A program made the translations under genes and the position numbers. A DNA stretch of 64,000 nucleotides from Micavibrio sp. UBA2137. Lineage in GTDB: Bacteria; Pseudomonadota; Alphaproteobacteria; Micavibrionales; Micavibrionaceae. The DNA lies in NCBI GenBank assembly GCA_002328415.1, contig DCXL01000003.1:172860-236859 (forward strand), read 5' to 3'. The notes beneath the pieces were generated by a model. That model was not told where the DNA came from and did no database searches. It worked only from the letters and a program-made list of their open reading frames with translations. This document shows positions 38,051 through 46,785 of this stretch, piece after piece (within the stretch, counting starts at the first letter, position 1; every line of letters begins with the position of its first letter).

Positions 38051-38485
38051 ATGGATGAGATTGAACAGCGACTAAAGACCTGCACAGAAAATTGCATTAA
38101 GGCCTACGGCGCATGGTCGTCTGACAAGAAAAACACTGCCTTAAGAGAAGCTCTTCAAGAGGCGGTCCATGAATTGCGCAAGGTTGCAGCGCGAATTGAA
38201 ATCGAAGTTGCTAAATCAGAAGGGGGCGAGCGCGCCTCTAATCCATTGCCAATTCCTCCGCACCGCTCTGCACGTCCTGCTAAAGGCGATAACGGTGGCA
38301 AGAAAAAAAGTGGCGGTGCCCCTCGCGGAAAATCTAAAAGTAAAAATGATAACAGTGGTGACAATGGTGGGGACGAATTGCCTTCCTTCATCAGTGGTGA
38401 TAAAAAAGACGATAAGAAGTCAAAGCCATCTAAAAACGGTGGTAAATTGAGCCTCGATGGAAATGGTTCTGACTCAGACGATTAA
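38051..38485 (+). CDS. Uncharacterised protein with charged low-complexity tail
   Basis: A 144-residue protein I do not recognise. Residues 1-60 form two predicted amphipathic helices (MDEIEQRLKTCTENCIKAYG and LREALQEAVHELRKVAARIE). The rest, from about residue 70, is disordered and rich in Lys, Gly, Asp, Asn and Ser. I start at the ATG 38051, which has AAGGG upstream; the frame is open back to 38018 but without a ribosome site. The helical head could mediate oligomerisation and the basic/acidic tail nucleic-acid or surface binding, but that is speculative. It is convergent with gloB. Confidence 0.7.
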   Translation: MDEIEQRLKTCTENCIKAYGAWSSDKKNTALREALQEAVHELRKVAARIEIEVAKSEGGERASNPLPIPPHRSARPAKGDNGGKKKSGGAPRGKSKSKNDNSGDNGGDELPSFISGDKKDDKKSKPSKNGGKLSLDGNGSDSDD

Positions 38486-38488
38486 GAG

Positions 38489-39217
38489 TTAAAACGCGTC
38501 TTTCGCACGTCTTATTTTTTCAAATTCAGTTGCGCCTTTTGCTTTGAGGAAGGGATTATGCTCTTTCTCAAAGGCAAGCACGCTCGGAATAGTGGGCATA
38601 TCATTTGTGCGTGTTTCCGCAATATCAGCCATAACTTTCTCAAGATGTTCCTGTTCTTTACCTTCGGCGATGTGATACGCAAAGCGCGCATTGGCAGCTG
38701 TATATTCATGCGCACAGTAAACAGATGTCTCGTCTGGTAGCACTGCTAATCTCTGAAGACTATTATGCATTTGTTCCATTGTCCCTTCAAAGACACGCCC
38801 ACATCCAAGTGAGAAAAGTGTGTCCCCACAAAACAGTATTTCGTTCTCTTTAAAATACAGACAAATATGCCCAAGTGTGTGGCCTGGTGTGTGCATAACA
38901 TTAAAGCTTGAATCATCAAGTGCGTAAGTTTGTCCGTCTTTCAGATGCTTATCCATGCCCGGAATACGCTTTGTTTCAGTGGCAGGTCCCCAGACTTCAG
39001 CACCATATTTCTTAACCAGTGCGGCTACGCCACCGATATGATCGTGATGGTGATGGGTTAAAAGAATGATGTCGCAGCGCAAATTATGTTCGTTTAGATA
39101 TTCAATAACGGGTTTTGCATCACCCGGGTCAACAATAACTGTTCGGCCATTACCCGTTTGAAAGGCAAAGATATAGTTATCCTGAAAGGCTTTAATAAGC
39201 GTGATGTTCAAAGACAT
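38489..39217 (-). CDS. gloB: Hydroxyacylglutathione hydrolase (glyoxalase II)
   Basis: Metallo-beta-lactamase-fold thioesterase that hydrolyses S-lactoylglutathione in methylglyoxal detoxification. Metal motif LLTHHHHDHIGG is complete; further ligands are in TPGHTLGH and CGDTLF, and YCAHEYTAANARFA is the glyoxalase II glutathione-binding signature. Length 242 is normal. Fits with glutaredoxin and the glutathione-dependent formaldehyde pathway further right. The upstream methyltransferase gene ends two bases before it. Confidence 0.96.
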   Translation of the reverse strand: MSLNITLIKAFQDNYIFAFQTGNGRTVIVDPGDAKPVIEYLNEHNLRCDIILLTHHHHDHIGGVAALVKKYGAEVWGPATETKRIPGMDKHLKDGQTYALDDSSFNVMHTPGHTLGHICLYFKENEILFCGDTLFSLGCGRVFEGTMEQMHNSLQRLAVLPDETSVYCAHEYTAANARFAYHIAEGKEQEHLEKVMADIAETRTNDMPTIPSVLAFEKEHNPFLKAKGATEFEKIRRAKDAF

Positions 39218-39219
39218 GG

Positions 39220-40083
39220 TTAAGAGAGCGCCTCAGTCATAGAATTTTGAGCTGTCCCCGGGCGCAATGGCTTTTGCTGATTTTGATGGGGCGTCCAGCC
39301 AGAGAGAAATAAAATATTTGTAGTAACCTTGTAATGTCCGTTTTCATCCAGAAAGCGGTCTTTGTAAATATCCTCAACGCGGACGAAGAGATCACGACCG
39401 ACATAGGCACGGCTGCGCTGGGTAAGGGTGTTGCCGCCACCTGCGGCGCGAATATCCTGAAAGAGCGTTTTCAGGGCACGATAGGATAAATCTGGCCCAT
39501 CCATATCGACGACTGGCATTGTGAAGTGGGCACGCTGCAAACATGCCCCTGCATCCTGTCGGTTCATCAAAGGAAGTGTGCGTGGGCTTTGTCCACCTTT
39601 GATATCAATTTCGGCCTGTGCCATAGCAATGGCCAACTCCTGGAAGCTTTGCTCACCTGGGTAGGCGCCCATGAAAAGACCGTCAGCTTTCAGCGCGTAA
39701 TGCATTTGATGGAGGTAGCCAACTGGATCGTTTAAACGTTGCATTTCAAACAGGCTAATCACCAAATCAAAGCTTTTTGCTTTAAGAGGAAGCAATTCAG
39801 AGGTGCAGATAATGTCACATGACTGACTGCTTCCCAAATGTATGAAGCTACCAATTTGAGGTACGTAGAGTAGTGCTTTATCAAAAAAATCACCATGGAT
39901 AAGTACCGATTTAAAATCACGCTTAATCAGAGCAAGACGGTCCAAGATGTCTTTAAGTGCCCAATCAATCAGGAAATGCGATGACGCGTTTTGTTTATCG
40001 GCACGTTGTTTGCGCATTTGGATAAAGCGCGTGTCAAACAAGCTGTCATCTTGAGGTGCTGTATTTTCGGCTGTCTTTTGCAT
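39220..40083 (-). CDS. SAM-dependent methyltransferase-like protein (BioC/NDUFAF5-like)
   Basis: A 287-residue protein that starts SLFDTRFIQMRKQRADKQN after a short polar head and contains FDLVISLFEMQRLNDPVGYL and LKADGLFMGAYPGEQ, a pattern like BioC and the NDUFAF5 group of Rossmann methyltransferases. The usual glycine-rich motif I is poorly preserved (SVLIHGDFFDKALL), so SAM binding may be altered. I use the ATG at 40083, with GGGTGAG seven bases upstream; a GTG at 40095 overlapping the upstream stop (GTGA) is the alternative. NDUFAF5 hydroxylates an arginine of complex I, so methyl transfer should not be assumed. Confidence 0.75.
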   Translation of the reverse strand: MQKTAENTAPQDDSLFDTRFIQMRKQRADKQNASSHFLIDWALKDILDRLALIKRDFKSVLIHGDFFDKALLYVPQIGSFIHLGSSQSCDIICTSELLPLKAKSFDLVISLFEMQRLNDPVGYLHQMHYALKADGLFMGAYPGEQSFQELAIAMAQAEIDIKGGQSPRTLPLMNRQDAGACLQRAHFTMPVVDMDGPDLSYRALKTLFQDIRAAGGGNTLTQRSRAYVGRDLFVRVEDIYKDRFLDENGHYKVTTNILFLSGWTPHQNQQKPLRPGTAQNSMTEALS

Positions 40084-40091
40084 GGGGTGTC

Positions 40092-42734
40092 TCACCCAAC
40101 GGATGGGTTATTTCTATAATAGGATTCAGATGGACCATCTGTTTCGGCCTCGCCCTGAGACGGCCTGTCGTCTTTTTCACTAGGTGCGTTTTCCTCTTGT
40201 GAGGTTTCGGCCTGTACTTCTGAGGTATTGGCAGGCATGTTTGAAAAATCAGATGAAGACGCAAAATTGGGATCGTAGGAACTGATAACTTTAGGGAACT
40301 GTAATCCCGCTGCAAGCTCGGTCGTTGGTTTGGACGCAAGCGCAAGTTCACTATCCATTGCCGCTGTTTGAAGGCAACGCGAGGCCTTTGCCAAGAAGCT
40401 TTCAAGACAGTCAATCAGAGCGCAGATGTTCCAGATTTTTGCAAGTGGTGTAAAGCTAGTCAGCATACTACTTTTATATTTATTGACGCCTTTGTTGTGA
40501 GCAATAGCGAATGGAAATACCTTTTGTGGGGTCATTCCTACATGCTGATAGAAAGGCTCGCCCATTGTTCCAACAAATTTGAGGTCTGTTTGAAAATACT
40601 GCGCAATATAGCGTTTGGCAGAGTCCATATTATCTATATGCGCAGGCAAGGGAACGGTCGGCAAATTGATAAATTTACCATTCCCTTTGAATCGTTCAGG
40701 AACGGGTGCATAGTCAACTTGTAAGCCAACAAGGACTTCACCACTTAAGTTACGAGTCATGGGCATGATAATAGCTACATTTTGTGTAGTTTCCTCATGG
40801 ACAAAGAAATCCTGTGCGCGCGAGGAGAGATCAGTCATCCCGCCACCGCCATCTTCATGGCCTTCTTCAAGAAACACAGATTGTAAGAGCTTCAGATTAC
40901 CAGCCTGATGTTTAACGGGCGCAAACATCTTTTTGTCTTCGGCAACATCACGCATAAGGTCGCCGACATTAAGCTTTTCCTTAACATCCATTTCTGTGAG
41001 CGCAATGGGCATCTCGCTCCAGCTTTCATTTCTGAGATTAAGGAAGTTGTAGAGAATAAGGATTTGAGATTCCAAACGCCCTGATGGCAGTAACCCCACT
41101 GCAATGGCGTTTAGAATGGATTGTGCATCATATTCGCGTAAGTTTCCGGTTGTCAGGAAAGGATAACCCTCTGGAGGCTCATATTTTGTTTTAATCAGTT
41201 CAATTGATTTTGGGTTGCTGTCCTTAACACAGACATAGCGTGTCGAGAAACGCTCATCAATTGTTTTGGGATCAGGATAGGTTGATGGCCCATCACGCAA
41301 AATCGCACCGTTTTCAACATCCAGATCAATGAGCTTTTTCACGAAGCTTTTAATCGCAGGCGGTTTGGCCATACGGTATGGTGCGAGTGTTTCACTATTA
41401 ACGGCAAGGGCTTCAATCATGTGCCCTGACCAGCTTCTCTTATCGATATTCGTACCATTTCTTGGGACGGTATTAACAAGTGAACGTGGAATAGATTCAT
41501 GCAAATAGACTTTAAGACGATTATCTTCACTTACGCGGTAGGGAAGAAGTTCGGTAATTTCCAAATGGCGCGTTGCGACGTCCAGAACTTCACCTGTTTT
41601 GATATCACGTACTGGATTGATCTTAATACTGCTTGGCGCATTTCTTGTTTGACGCCATTCCTGAAAGCGCACGGATGTTTTTTCAGGTACTTTTTGTCCA
41701 AGTAAGATATAGCTTGTCTCGGGGTGGCCCAAGGCAGTTCCGTCTTCCTTATACAAACGGAACTTGTTCTGCATTGTTTTCTTAACGGTATCATCATCCC
41801 AATGGCTAGCTGAATAAAACAGGCGCGCGCCAAGTGAGCGTAATTCACGTTGAAATTCACGATGCGTCGCAAATGTATATTCACGGCCTAAATCGCGTTC
41901 AATTTTCTCTCTATTATCTTTCCGTAGAATAAATTCATAGGCCCATTTATAGGGTAAACGAAAAAGACGCGTATTGGGAAAACGTGGAGGGAGTTCCTCG
42001 ACAAAGAAGCCACCAGTATGCAGGGAATCTCCACTACGTGCGTGTTCGGAGAACCAGAGAAGAAGATCTGCTTCGGACATGTCTACAACCTCATAACCAC
42101 CGGTCGGGTCATCCTTCATCTCAATCAAAACAAATTCATTATCATTGGGAAGGGCATAGTCCCGGATAAAAATGTAACCACGCGGTTTGAGTGCGGTAAA
42201 ATTCTTCTCAAGACTTTGGCGCACTTTCTGAATATTAAATGCACCGTTTGAATAGATTTTGTGCAGGTAATATGAACTGACAATGGCATCGACAGAATTG
42301 GGTGTATCCAAGATATCCGTATCTTTAGCATGGACATAGGTTAGGTTTTCACGGCCAAATTCTGCGTTCAAAGCGTCAATATCATCTTTGTCATCGGCAA
42401 TGGCTGTAAAGCGCCATTCGGGTTTGAGTGTTGCCATGACATGTGCGATTTTTCCATCCCCACATCCCACATCAACCACATGTGCTTCATCATCAAGCAA
42501 AAGGTGAGAAAGCGTGAACCACCCGTCTTTCATGGTGGATTTAGATACTTTTTGAAGGAGTTCGGCACGTGCGACGCGTTGTTCAGGTGTGACCGTATCG
42601 ACGAGCATATCATTGGCAGATTTGCGTTCGAGCTCTTTCAGCTGTTCTGCGCGCTCAGACGTGGCTTTGTCAGTGTCAGCGTGTGATCCGCCGCTCACCA
42701 TGAAATGCCCATCTTTTAAATTTTTCATTGCCAT
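40092..42734 (-). CDS. Large multidomain protein with N-terminal methyltransferase domain
   Basis: About 880 residues, soluble, with an unusual layout. Counting from an upstream TTG at 42776 (894 residues), a Rossmann methyltransferase domain lies at roughly 85-230, with motif I VVDVGCGDGKIAHVMA at 100-115 and AIVSSYYLHKIY later. A long central region (about 300-640) matches no family I know. A beta-rich segment near 660-790 (NVAIIMPMTRNL, EVLVGLQVDYAPVPERFKG) faintly recalls NUDIX or phage-type folds but lacks a clear NUDIX box. The tail is acidic and disordered. I set the start at the first ATG (42734). Neither start has a good ribosome site. It overlaps or abuts the next methyltransferase gene. 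Confidence 0.75.
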   Translation of the reverse strand: MAMKNLKDGHFMVSGGSHADTDKATSERAEQLKELERKSANDMLVDTVTPEQRVARAELLQKVSKSTMKDGWFTLSHLLLDDEAHVVDVGCGDGKIAHVMATLKPEWRFTAIADDKDDIDALNAEFGRENLTYVHAKDTDILDTPNSVDAIVSSYYLHKIYSNGAFNIQKVRQSLEKNFTALKPRGYIFIRDYALPNDNEFVLIEMKDDPTGGYEVVDMSEADLLLWFSEHARSGDSLHTGGFFVEELPPRFPNTRLFRLPYKWAYEFILRKDNREKIERDLGREYTFATHREFQRELRSLGARLFYSASHWDDDTVKKTMQNKFRLYKEDGTALGHPETSYILLGQKVPEKTSVRFQEWRQTRNAPSSIKINPVRDIKTGEVLDVATRHLEITELLPYRVSEDNRLKVYLHESIPRSLVNTVPRNGTNIDKRSWSGHMIEALAVNSETLAPYRMAKPPAIKSFVKKLIDLDVENGAILRDGPSTYPDPKTIDERFSTRYVCVKDSNPKSIELIKTKYEPPEGYPFLTTGNLREYDAQSILNAIAVGLLPSGRLESQILILYNFLNLRNESWSEMPIALTEMDVKEKLNVGDLMRDVAEDKKMFAPVKHQAGNLKLLQSVFLEEGHEDGGGGMTDLSSRAQDFFVHEETTQNVAIIMPMTRNLSGEVLVGLQVDYAPVPERFKGNGKFINLPTVPLPAHIDNMDSAKRYIAQYFQTDLKFVGTMGEPFYQHVGMTPQKVFPFAIAHNKGVNKYKSSMLTSFTPLAKIWNICALIDCLESFLAKASRCLQTAAMDSELALASKPTTELAAGLQFPKVISSYDPNFASSSDFSNMPANTSEVQAETSQEENAPSEKDDRPSQGEAETDGPSESYYRNNPSVG

Positions 42735-42839
42735 TGAAATACCGCGTAAATTACGCTTATGCTCATCCCTGTTCAACTGGAAACGTGAAGCTATAACATT
42801 ATTATGAAAAAATCAAGGTTTTTAAGGGTGTAAAACGGC

Positions 42840-43589
42840 ATGATACACAACAGTTTCAAGGCCGCTTTTAATCTCATTTTGCCCTATCGTTGTCTTGTGA
42901 CGGGTGAAATCCTCTCTGATTCCTCGGGATTATCTCCGCAGGCCTGGTCTGAATTGACATTTATTGCCAATAAACAGGGGGCTGTATGCCGCACATGTGG
43001 GTGCCCTTTTTCAGTAATTGAGAAGGCCGATTATGATGAAACGCACATATCGTGTGTTTCTTGCATGGACAATCCCCCACACTTTAAAAAAGCAGCGGCC
43101 GCGCTTATTTATAACGACCATTCGCGTCCCCTTATTCTGGGGTTCAAGCATGGTGATAAAATTTTTATGAGTGGAACATTTGCAATCTGGATGATGAGCG
43201 CTGGCGCTGAAATATTGAAGGAGACAGATGTGCTTGTGCCGGTGCCACTTCACTGGCGACGCCTCATTAAACGTCGCTATAATCAATCAGCACTTTTGGC
43301 AGATGCGTTGGGTAAGAAGACAAATCTTCCAGTTTCAAAACTGGCTCTCAAACGCGCGCGTGCCACACCAACACAAGGGCATTTATCGGCCAAGGATCGA
43401 CGTAAAAATGTGAAGCAGGCATTTACTGTGTCCAAGGGCCACAAACAGGATATTTTAGGTAAAAATATTTGCTTGATTGATGATGTGTTGACCTCAGGGT
43501 CCACAGTGAATGAATGTGCGCGCACACTTTTGGACGCAGGTGCAAAGTCAGTGTCAGTGCTATGTCTGGCAAGGGTCGCCGATATTTAG
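42840..43589 (+). CDS. comF: ComF-family phosphoribosyltransferase-like protein
   Basis: A 249-residue ComF/GntX family protein. The N-terminal part has two cysteine pairs that could bind zinc (CRTCGCPF and CVSCMDNPP), and the C-terminal PRTase domain has the PRPP loop ICLIDDVLTSGSTVNE at about 210-225 and the KRRYNQSALLADAL segment. In competent bacteria ComF aids uptake of single-stranded DNA; elsewhere its substrate is unclear. It is divergent from the large methyltransferase gene and its 3' end overlaps the convergent ubiH-like gene by four bases. Confidence 0.9.
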   Translation: MIHNSFKAAFNLILPYRCLVTGEILSDSSGLSPQAWSELTFIANKQGAVCRTCGCPFSVIEKADYDETHISCVSCMDNPPHFKKAAAALIYNDHSRPLILGFKHGDKIFMSGTFAIWMMSAGAEILKETDVLVPVPLHWRRLIKRRYNQSALLADALGKKTNLPVSKLALKRARATPTQGHLSAKDRRKNVKQAFTVSKGHKQDILGKNICLIDDVLTSGSTVNECARTLLDAGAKSVSVLCLARVADI

Positions 43590-44797
43590 GCTGCGCCTGT
43601 ATACCCTGTTTGCATGGCAAGCTTTCTCAAGAAACGGCTGTCTTTAAGTGCGCTCATGGCGCCAGCACGAAGCGCCTTGACAAGATCGGAGTGTGTGGAG
43701 ACGGCCTGTCCGAAATTGTTTACGATATTAAAGCGTCGATGAATATCCGAAAGACGCTTATCCTCATAGGTTTTCAGGAGTGTTTCTGACCCAATATCAA
43801 GTCCTGTTTGTGCATAATTTTTGATTGAAGAGACGAGCACCTCAATGTCACGTAAAGACGTGTTAAGTCCTTGCGCGCCAACGGGGGAATAGGCGTGTGC
43901 GGCCTCGGCAATAAGTGCGCATCTGGGTGCGACGAGTTTTTCTGCAACCATCCCGCGTAGTGGAACAGATGTTGGACCTTCGATAAGCTCAATGCGCCCC
44001 AGAATATTGCGTGAATTCGTTTGCAAGCGTGTCACAAAATCTTCACGCGTTAAACGCATTGTTTTGTCAGCGTTTTCGTGACGCTCCAGCCAAACAAGAG
44101 AGCAGGTATTGTCAGCCAGTGGAACAAGCGTAAACGGGCCATCCTTGTAGTATGTCTCTGTTGAAATATTGTGATGGGGTTTTGTGTGTTTTAGGCGACA
44201 AGTATGTGCTGTTTGGCCGTAATCAAAGGGTTTTGCCTCAATTTGTGCAACTTTGCGAATACGTGAGTTATAGCCATCTGCCCCAATCAAAAGGCGTGCA
44301 CGAGATATCTGCCCGCTGTCATGTTGAATATCAAGCAAGGCCGGTGTTGTTTTAAAATCGGCAAGCATATCCCCAAAAAAGCAAGTGAGATTGGGGTGTC
44401 TGAGCGCGCGTTTGAGCAGGGCGCCGCGGAAAACATCATTGGGAATGTTCAGTGCAAAGGCATGCGTGTCCAGCTCTTGCGCATCAAATGTAATATCCTT
44501 TGGCGGTTTTGTGCCTGCCATGTCAACAATATGCATTTTTTCAAGCCAGGAGCATTCGTCCATAATATCTGGCAGCACACCTGTTGCCTCCAATGTAGGC
44601 AAGAGGGAGGTCATAATCGCACATGTGCGCGTACCAATCGTTTGCGGGAACGAGGTGTCTTCTACGGGGTCGATAATCACAACAGAAAGCCCAATATTGG
44701 CCAGATTAAGTGCTAGCGTAAGGCCTGCAATGCCTGCCCCTGAGATAAAAATATCAAAAACTGGGGGCGTTTTTGTGTTTAAGTCTTTAACTGTCAT
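43586..44797 (-). CDS. UbiH/UbiF/COQ6-family FAD-dependent hydroxylase
   Basis: Flavoprotein monooxygenase of ubiquinone biosynthesis, 403 residues. FAD motifs are DIFISGAGIAGLTLALNLA at the N-terminus, ARLLIGADGYNSRIRK in the middle (DG motif) and ALIAEAAHAYSPVGAQGLNTSL near the end (GD-type motif where GDAAH is read as AEAAH). The latter substitution is mild. Which ring position it hydroxylates cannot be told. It starts 47 bases from divergent grxC. Confidence 0.9.
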   Translation of the reverse strand: MTVKDLNTKTPPVFDIFISGAGIAGLTLALNLANIGLSVVIIDPVEDTSFPQTIGTRTCAIMTSLLPTLEATGVLPDIMDECSWLEKMHIVDMAGTKPPKDITFDAQELDTHAFALNIPNDVFRGALLKRALRHPNLTCFFGDMLADFKTTPALLDIQHDSGQISRARLLIGADGYNSRIRKVAQIEAKPFDYGQTAHTCRLKHTKPHHNISTETYYKDGPFTLVPLADNTCSLVWLERHENADKTMRLTREDFVTRLQTNSRNILGRIELIEGPTSVPLRGMVAEKLVAPRCALIAEAAHAYSPVGAQGLNTSLRDIEVLVSSIKNYAQTGLDIGSETLLKTYEDKRLSDIHRRFNIVNNFGQAVSTHSDLVKALRAGAMSALKDSRFLRKLAMQTGYTGAA

Positions 44798-44844
44798 GAT
44801 AGTGAGTTATATGTGATAAGAGACACAAAAGAAAAGGAGTTTTC

Positions 44845-45102
44845 ATGGCAAAAGTCGAAATTTACACATGGTCAACCTGCCCCTATTGCCGTCGTGCAAA
44901 GGAATTACTGAACAGTAAGGGCGTAGATTACAAAGAGTATGACATTACTGGGGATGAGGCCGCACGCGCTAAAATGGTTGAGCGCACAGGTGGCCCAAAA
45001 TCAGTGCCACAAATCTTTATCGACAACAAACATGTCGGCGGATGTGATGATATTCATGCTCTTGATGATCAAGGCAAATTAGACACGCTTTTGGCCGCTT
45101 AA
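44845..45102 (+). CDS. grxC: Glutaredoxin 3
   Basis: An 85-residue dithiol glutaredoxin. The redox centre CPYC is at 14-17 (STCPYCRRAKELL), with the cis-proline loop KSVPQIFID and the glutathione-binding VGGCDDIHAL. GSH-dependent reduction of disulfides in the cytoplasm. AAGGAG ribosome site seven bases before the ATG. A short monocistronic gene between divergent ubiH-like and the HerA-like ATPase. Confidence 0.97.
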   Translation: MAKVEIYTWSTCPYCRRAKELLNSKGVDYKEYDITGDEAARAKMVERTGGPKSVPQIFIDNKHVGGCDDIHALDDQGKLDTLLAA

Positions 45103-45205
45103 TCACAGGCTAAATCGCAAAAAATGTTTCCGCCTTGCCTAAGCTCATGAATCTGGTTAAACCTATTGGTGTTAACCTTTTTATGACCAAGGCGGAGACA
45201 AATAA

Positions 45206-46696
45206 ATGCCCCTTTCAATTCCCGAAAATTCAATTTTTATCGGTGCTAAAACGCACGATACGAAGACACAGCTTTCCTTTGATTTAAAATATGCTAACCG
45301 TCACGGCCTGATTGCAGGTGCGACTGGAACAGGGAAAACAGTCACGCTTCAAATTATGGCAGAGGGTTTTTCCAATGCGGGCGTGCCCGTTTTTATGGCC
45401 GATGTGAAGGGAGACCTCTCAGGTTTGTGTCAACCTTCTGAAAAACAGGATTTTCTTGTTAAACGTGCGGAAACAGTTGGGCTTGATCCTTACACACCAG
45501 AGGCGTTTCCCGTTGCCTTTTGGGACGTCTATGGTAAAAAGGGGCATCCTTTACGCACAACAGTGTCCGAAATAGGCCCGCTTCTTTTGGCACGTATGTT
45601 GGAGCTAAACGACACGCAAGAGGGTGTCTTGAATATTGCGTTCCGCATAGCCGATGAAGAAGGGCTTCTGCTTCTCGATTTGAAAGATTTGCGCTCCATG
45701 CTGATTTCCATGAGTGACCGCGCATCTGAAATTTCCAAGGAATATGGGATGGTCAGCAAGCAATCACTTGCTACCATTCAACGTGCGCTCATGCGCCTTG
45801 AGGATCAGGGCGCGGATAAGTTCTTTGGCGAGCCTGCGCTTCAGCTCGCAGACTTTATGCGTACTGATTTAGATGGCAAGGGGATGATTAATATTCTGTC
45901 CGCTGACCAGTTGATGAACGCACCACGCCTTTACGCAAGTTTCTTGTTGTGGCTCTTGTCTGAATTGTTCGAGGAGTTACCCGAGACAGGCGACCCAACA
46001 AAACCTAAGCTAGTTTTCTTCTTTGATGAGGCGCATTTGTTGTTCAATGATGCCCCCAAGGCCTTGATTGAAAAGGTCGAACAAGTTGTGCGTTTGATAC
46101 GTTCTAAGGGTGTTGGTGTTTATTTCGTGACGCAAAACCCACAAGACATTCCCGAGACAGTTTTGGGGCAATTAGGAAACCGAGTGCAACATGCGCTCCG
46201 CGCCTTTACTCCAAAGCAACAAAAATTCATTAAGGATGCGGCAGAGACGTATCGCGAAAACCCTGAATTTGATGTTGAGGATGTGATTACAGAACTTGGC
46301 GTGGGTGAGGCGCTTGTTTCCACACTTGAGAGCAAAGGAACGCCGTCTATTGTTCAGCGTGCACTTATTCGTCCACCATCTGCAAAACTTGGTGTAGCAA
46401 GTGAATCAGCCAAACGCATGGCGATGCAGGCTGATGGAATTGGTGCCAAATATAATGCCGTTGATGACCGTGAATCAGCCTATGAAATTTTGCAAAAACG
46501 TGCAGAGGAGGCCACTAAGCAAGCCGAACAAGCCCAAAAGGCCGCTGAAGAGGCAAAGCCTGCAAAGCGCGGGTCAAACCGTCAATCCATTGGCGAGGCC
46601 GCGATTAAATCCGTTGTCCGCTCCATGAGTTCATCACTTGGGCGCACAATCGCACGTGAAATCTTACGCGGTGTCATGGGCGGCTTAAAACGCTAA
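45206..46696 (+). CDS. HerA-like P-loop ATPase (DUF853/YjgR family)
   Basis: A 496-residue protein of the DUF853 group of HerA/FtsK-like helicases. The P-loop GATGTGKTVTL spans residues 38-48, followed by VFMADVKGDLSGL, Walker B KLVFFFDEAHLLF and sensor VYFVTQNPQDIPETVLGQLGNRVQHALRAF (two motifs together). An Ala/Glu/Lys-rich coiled coil lies near residues 430-455 and a basic tail follows. Family members are widespread; a role in DNA handling is presumed but not proven. Start has GGAG nine bases upstream. Confidence 0.92.
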   Translation: MPLSIPENSIFIGAKTHDTKTQLSFDLKYANRHGLIAGATGTGKTVTLQIMAEGFSNAGVPVFMADVKGDLSGLCQPSEKQDFLVKRAETVGLDPYTPEAFPVAFWDVYGKKGHPLRTTVSEIGPLLLARMLELNDTQEGVLNIAFRIADEEGLLLLDLKDLRSMLISMSDRASEISKEYGMVSKQSLATIQRALMRLEDQGADKFFGEPALQLADFMRTDLDGKGMINILSADQLMNAPRLYASFLLWLLSELFEELPETGDPTKPKLVFFFDEAHLLFNDAPKALIEKVEQVVRLIRSKGVGVYFVTQNPQDIPETVLGQLGNRVQHALRAFTPKQQKFIKDAAETYRENPEFDVEDVITELGVGEALVSTLESKGTPSIVQRALIRPPSAKLGVASESAKRMAMQADGIGAKYNAVDDRESAYEILQKRAEEATKQAEQAQKAAEEAKPAKRGSNRQSIGEAAIKSVVRSMSSSLGRTIAREILRGVMGGLKR

Positions 46697-46785
46697 TTGA
46701 AACCACGTTCATTCACTATATATCAAAAATTAACAGGCTACATTGTGGCCTTTGAAAACAATAAAATTCTGGGAGTTTTGAATAG

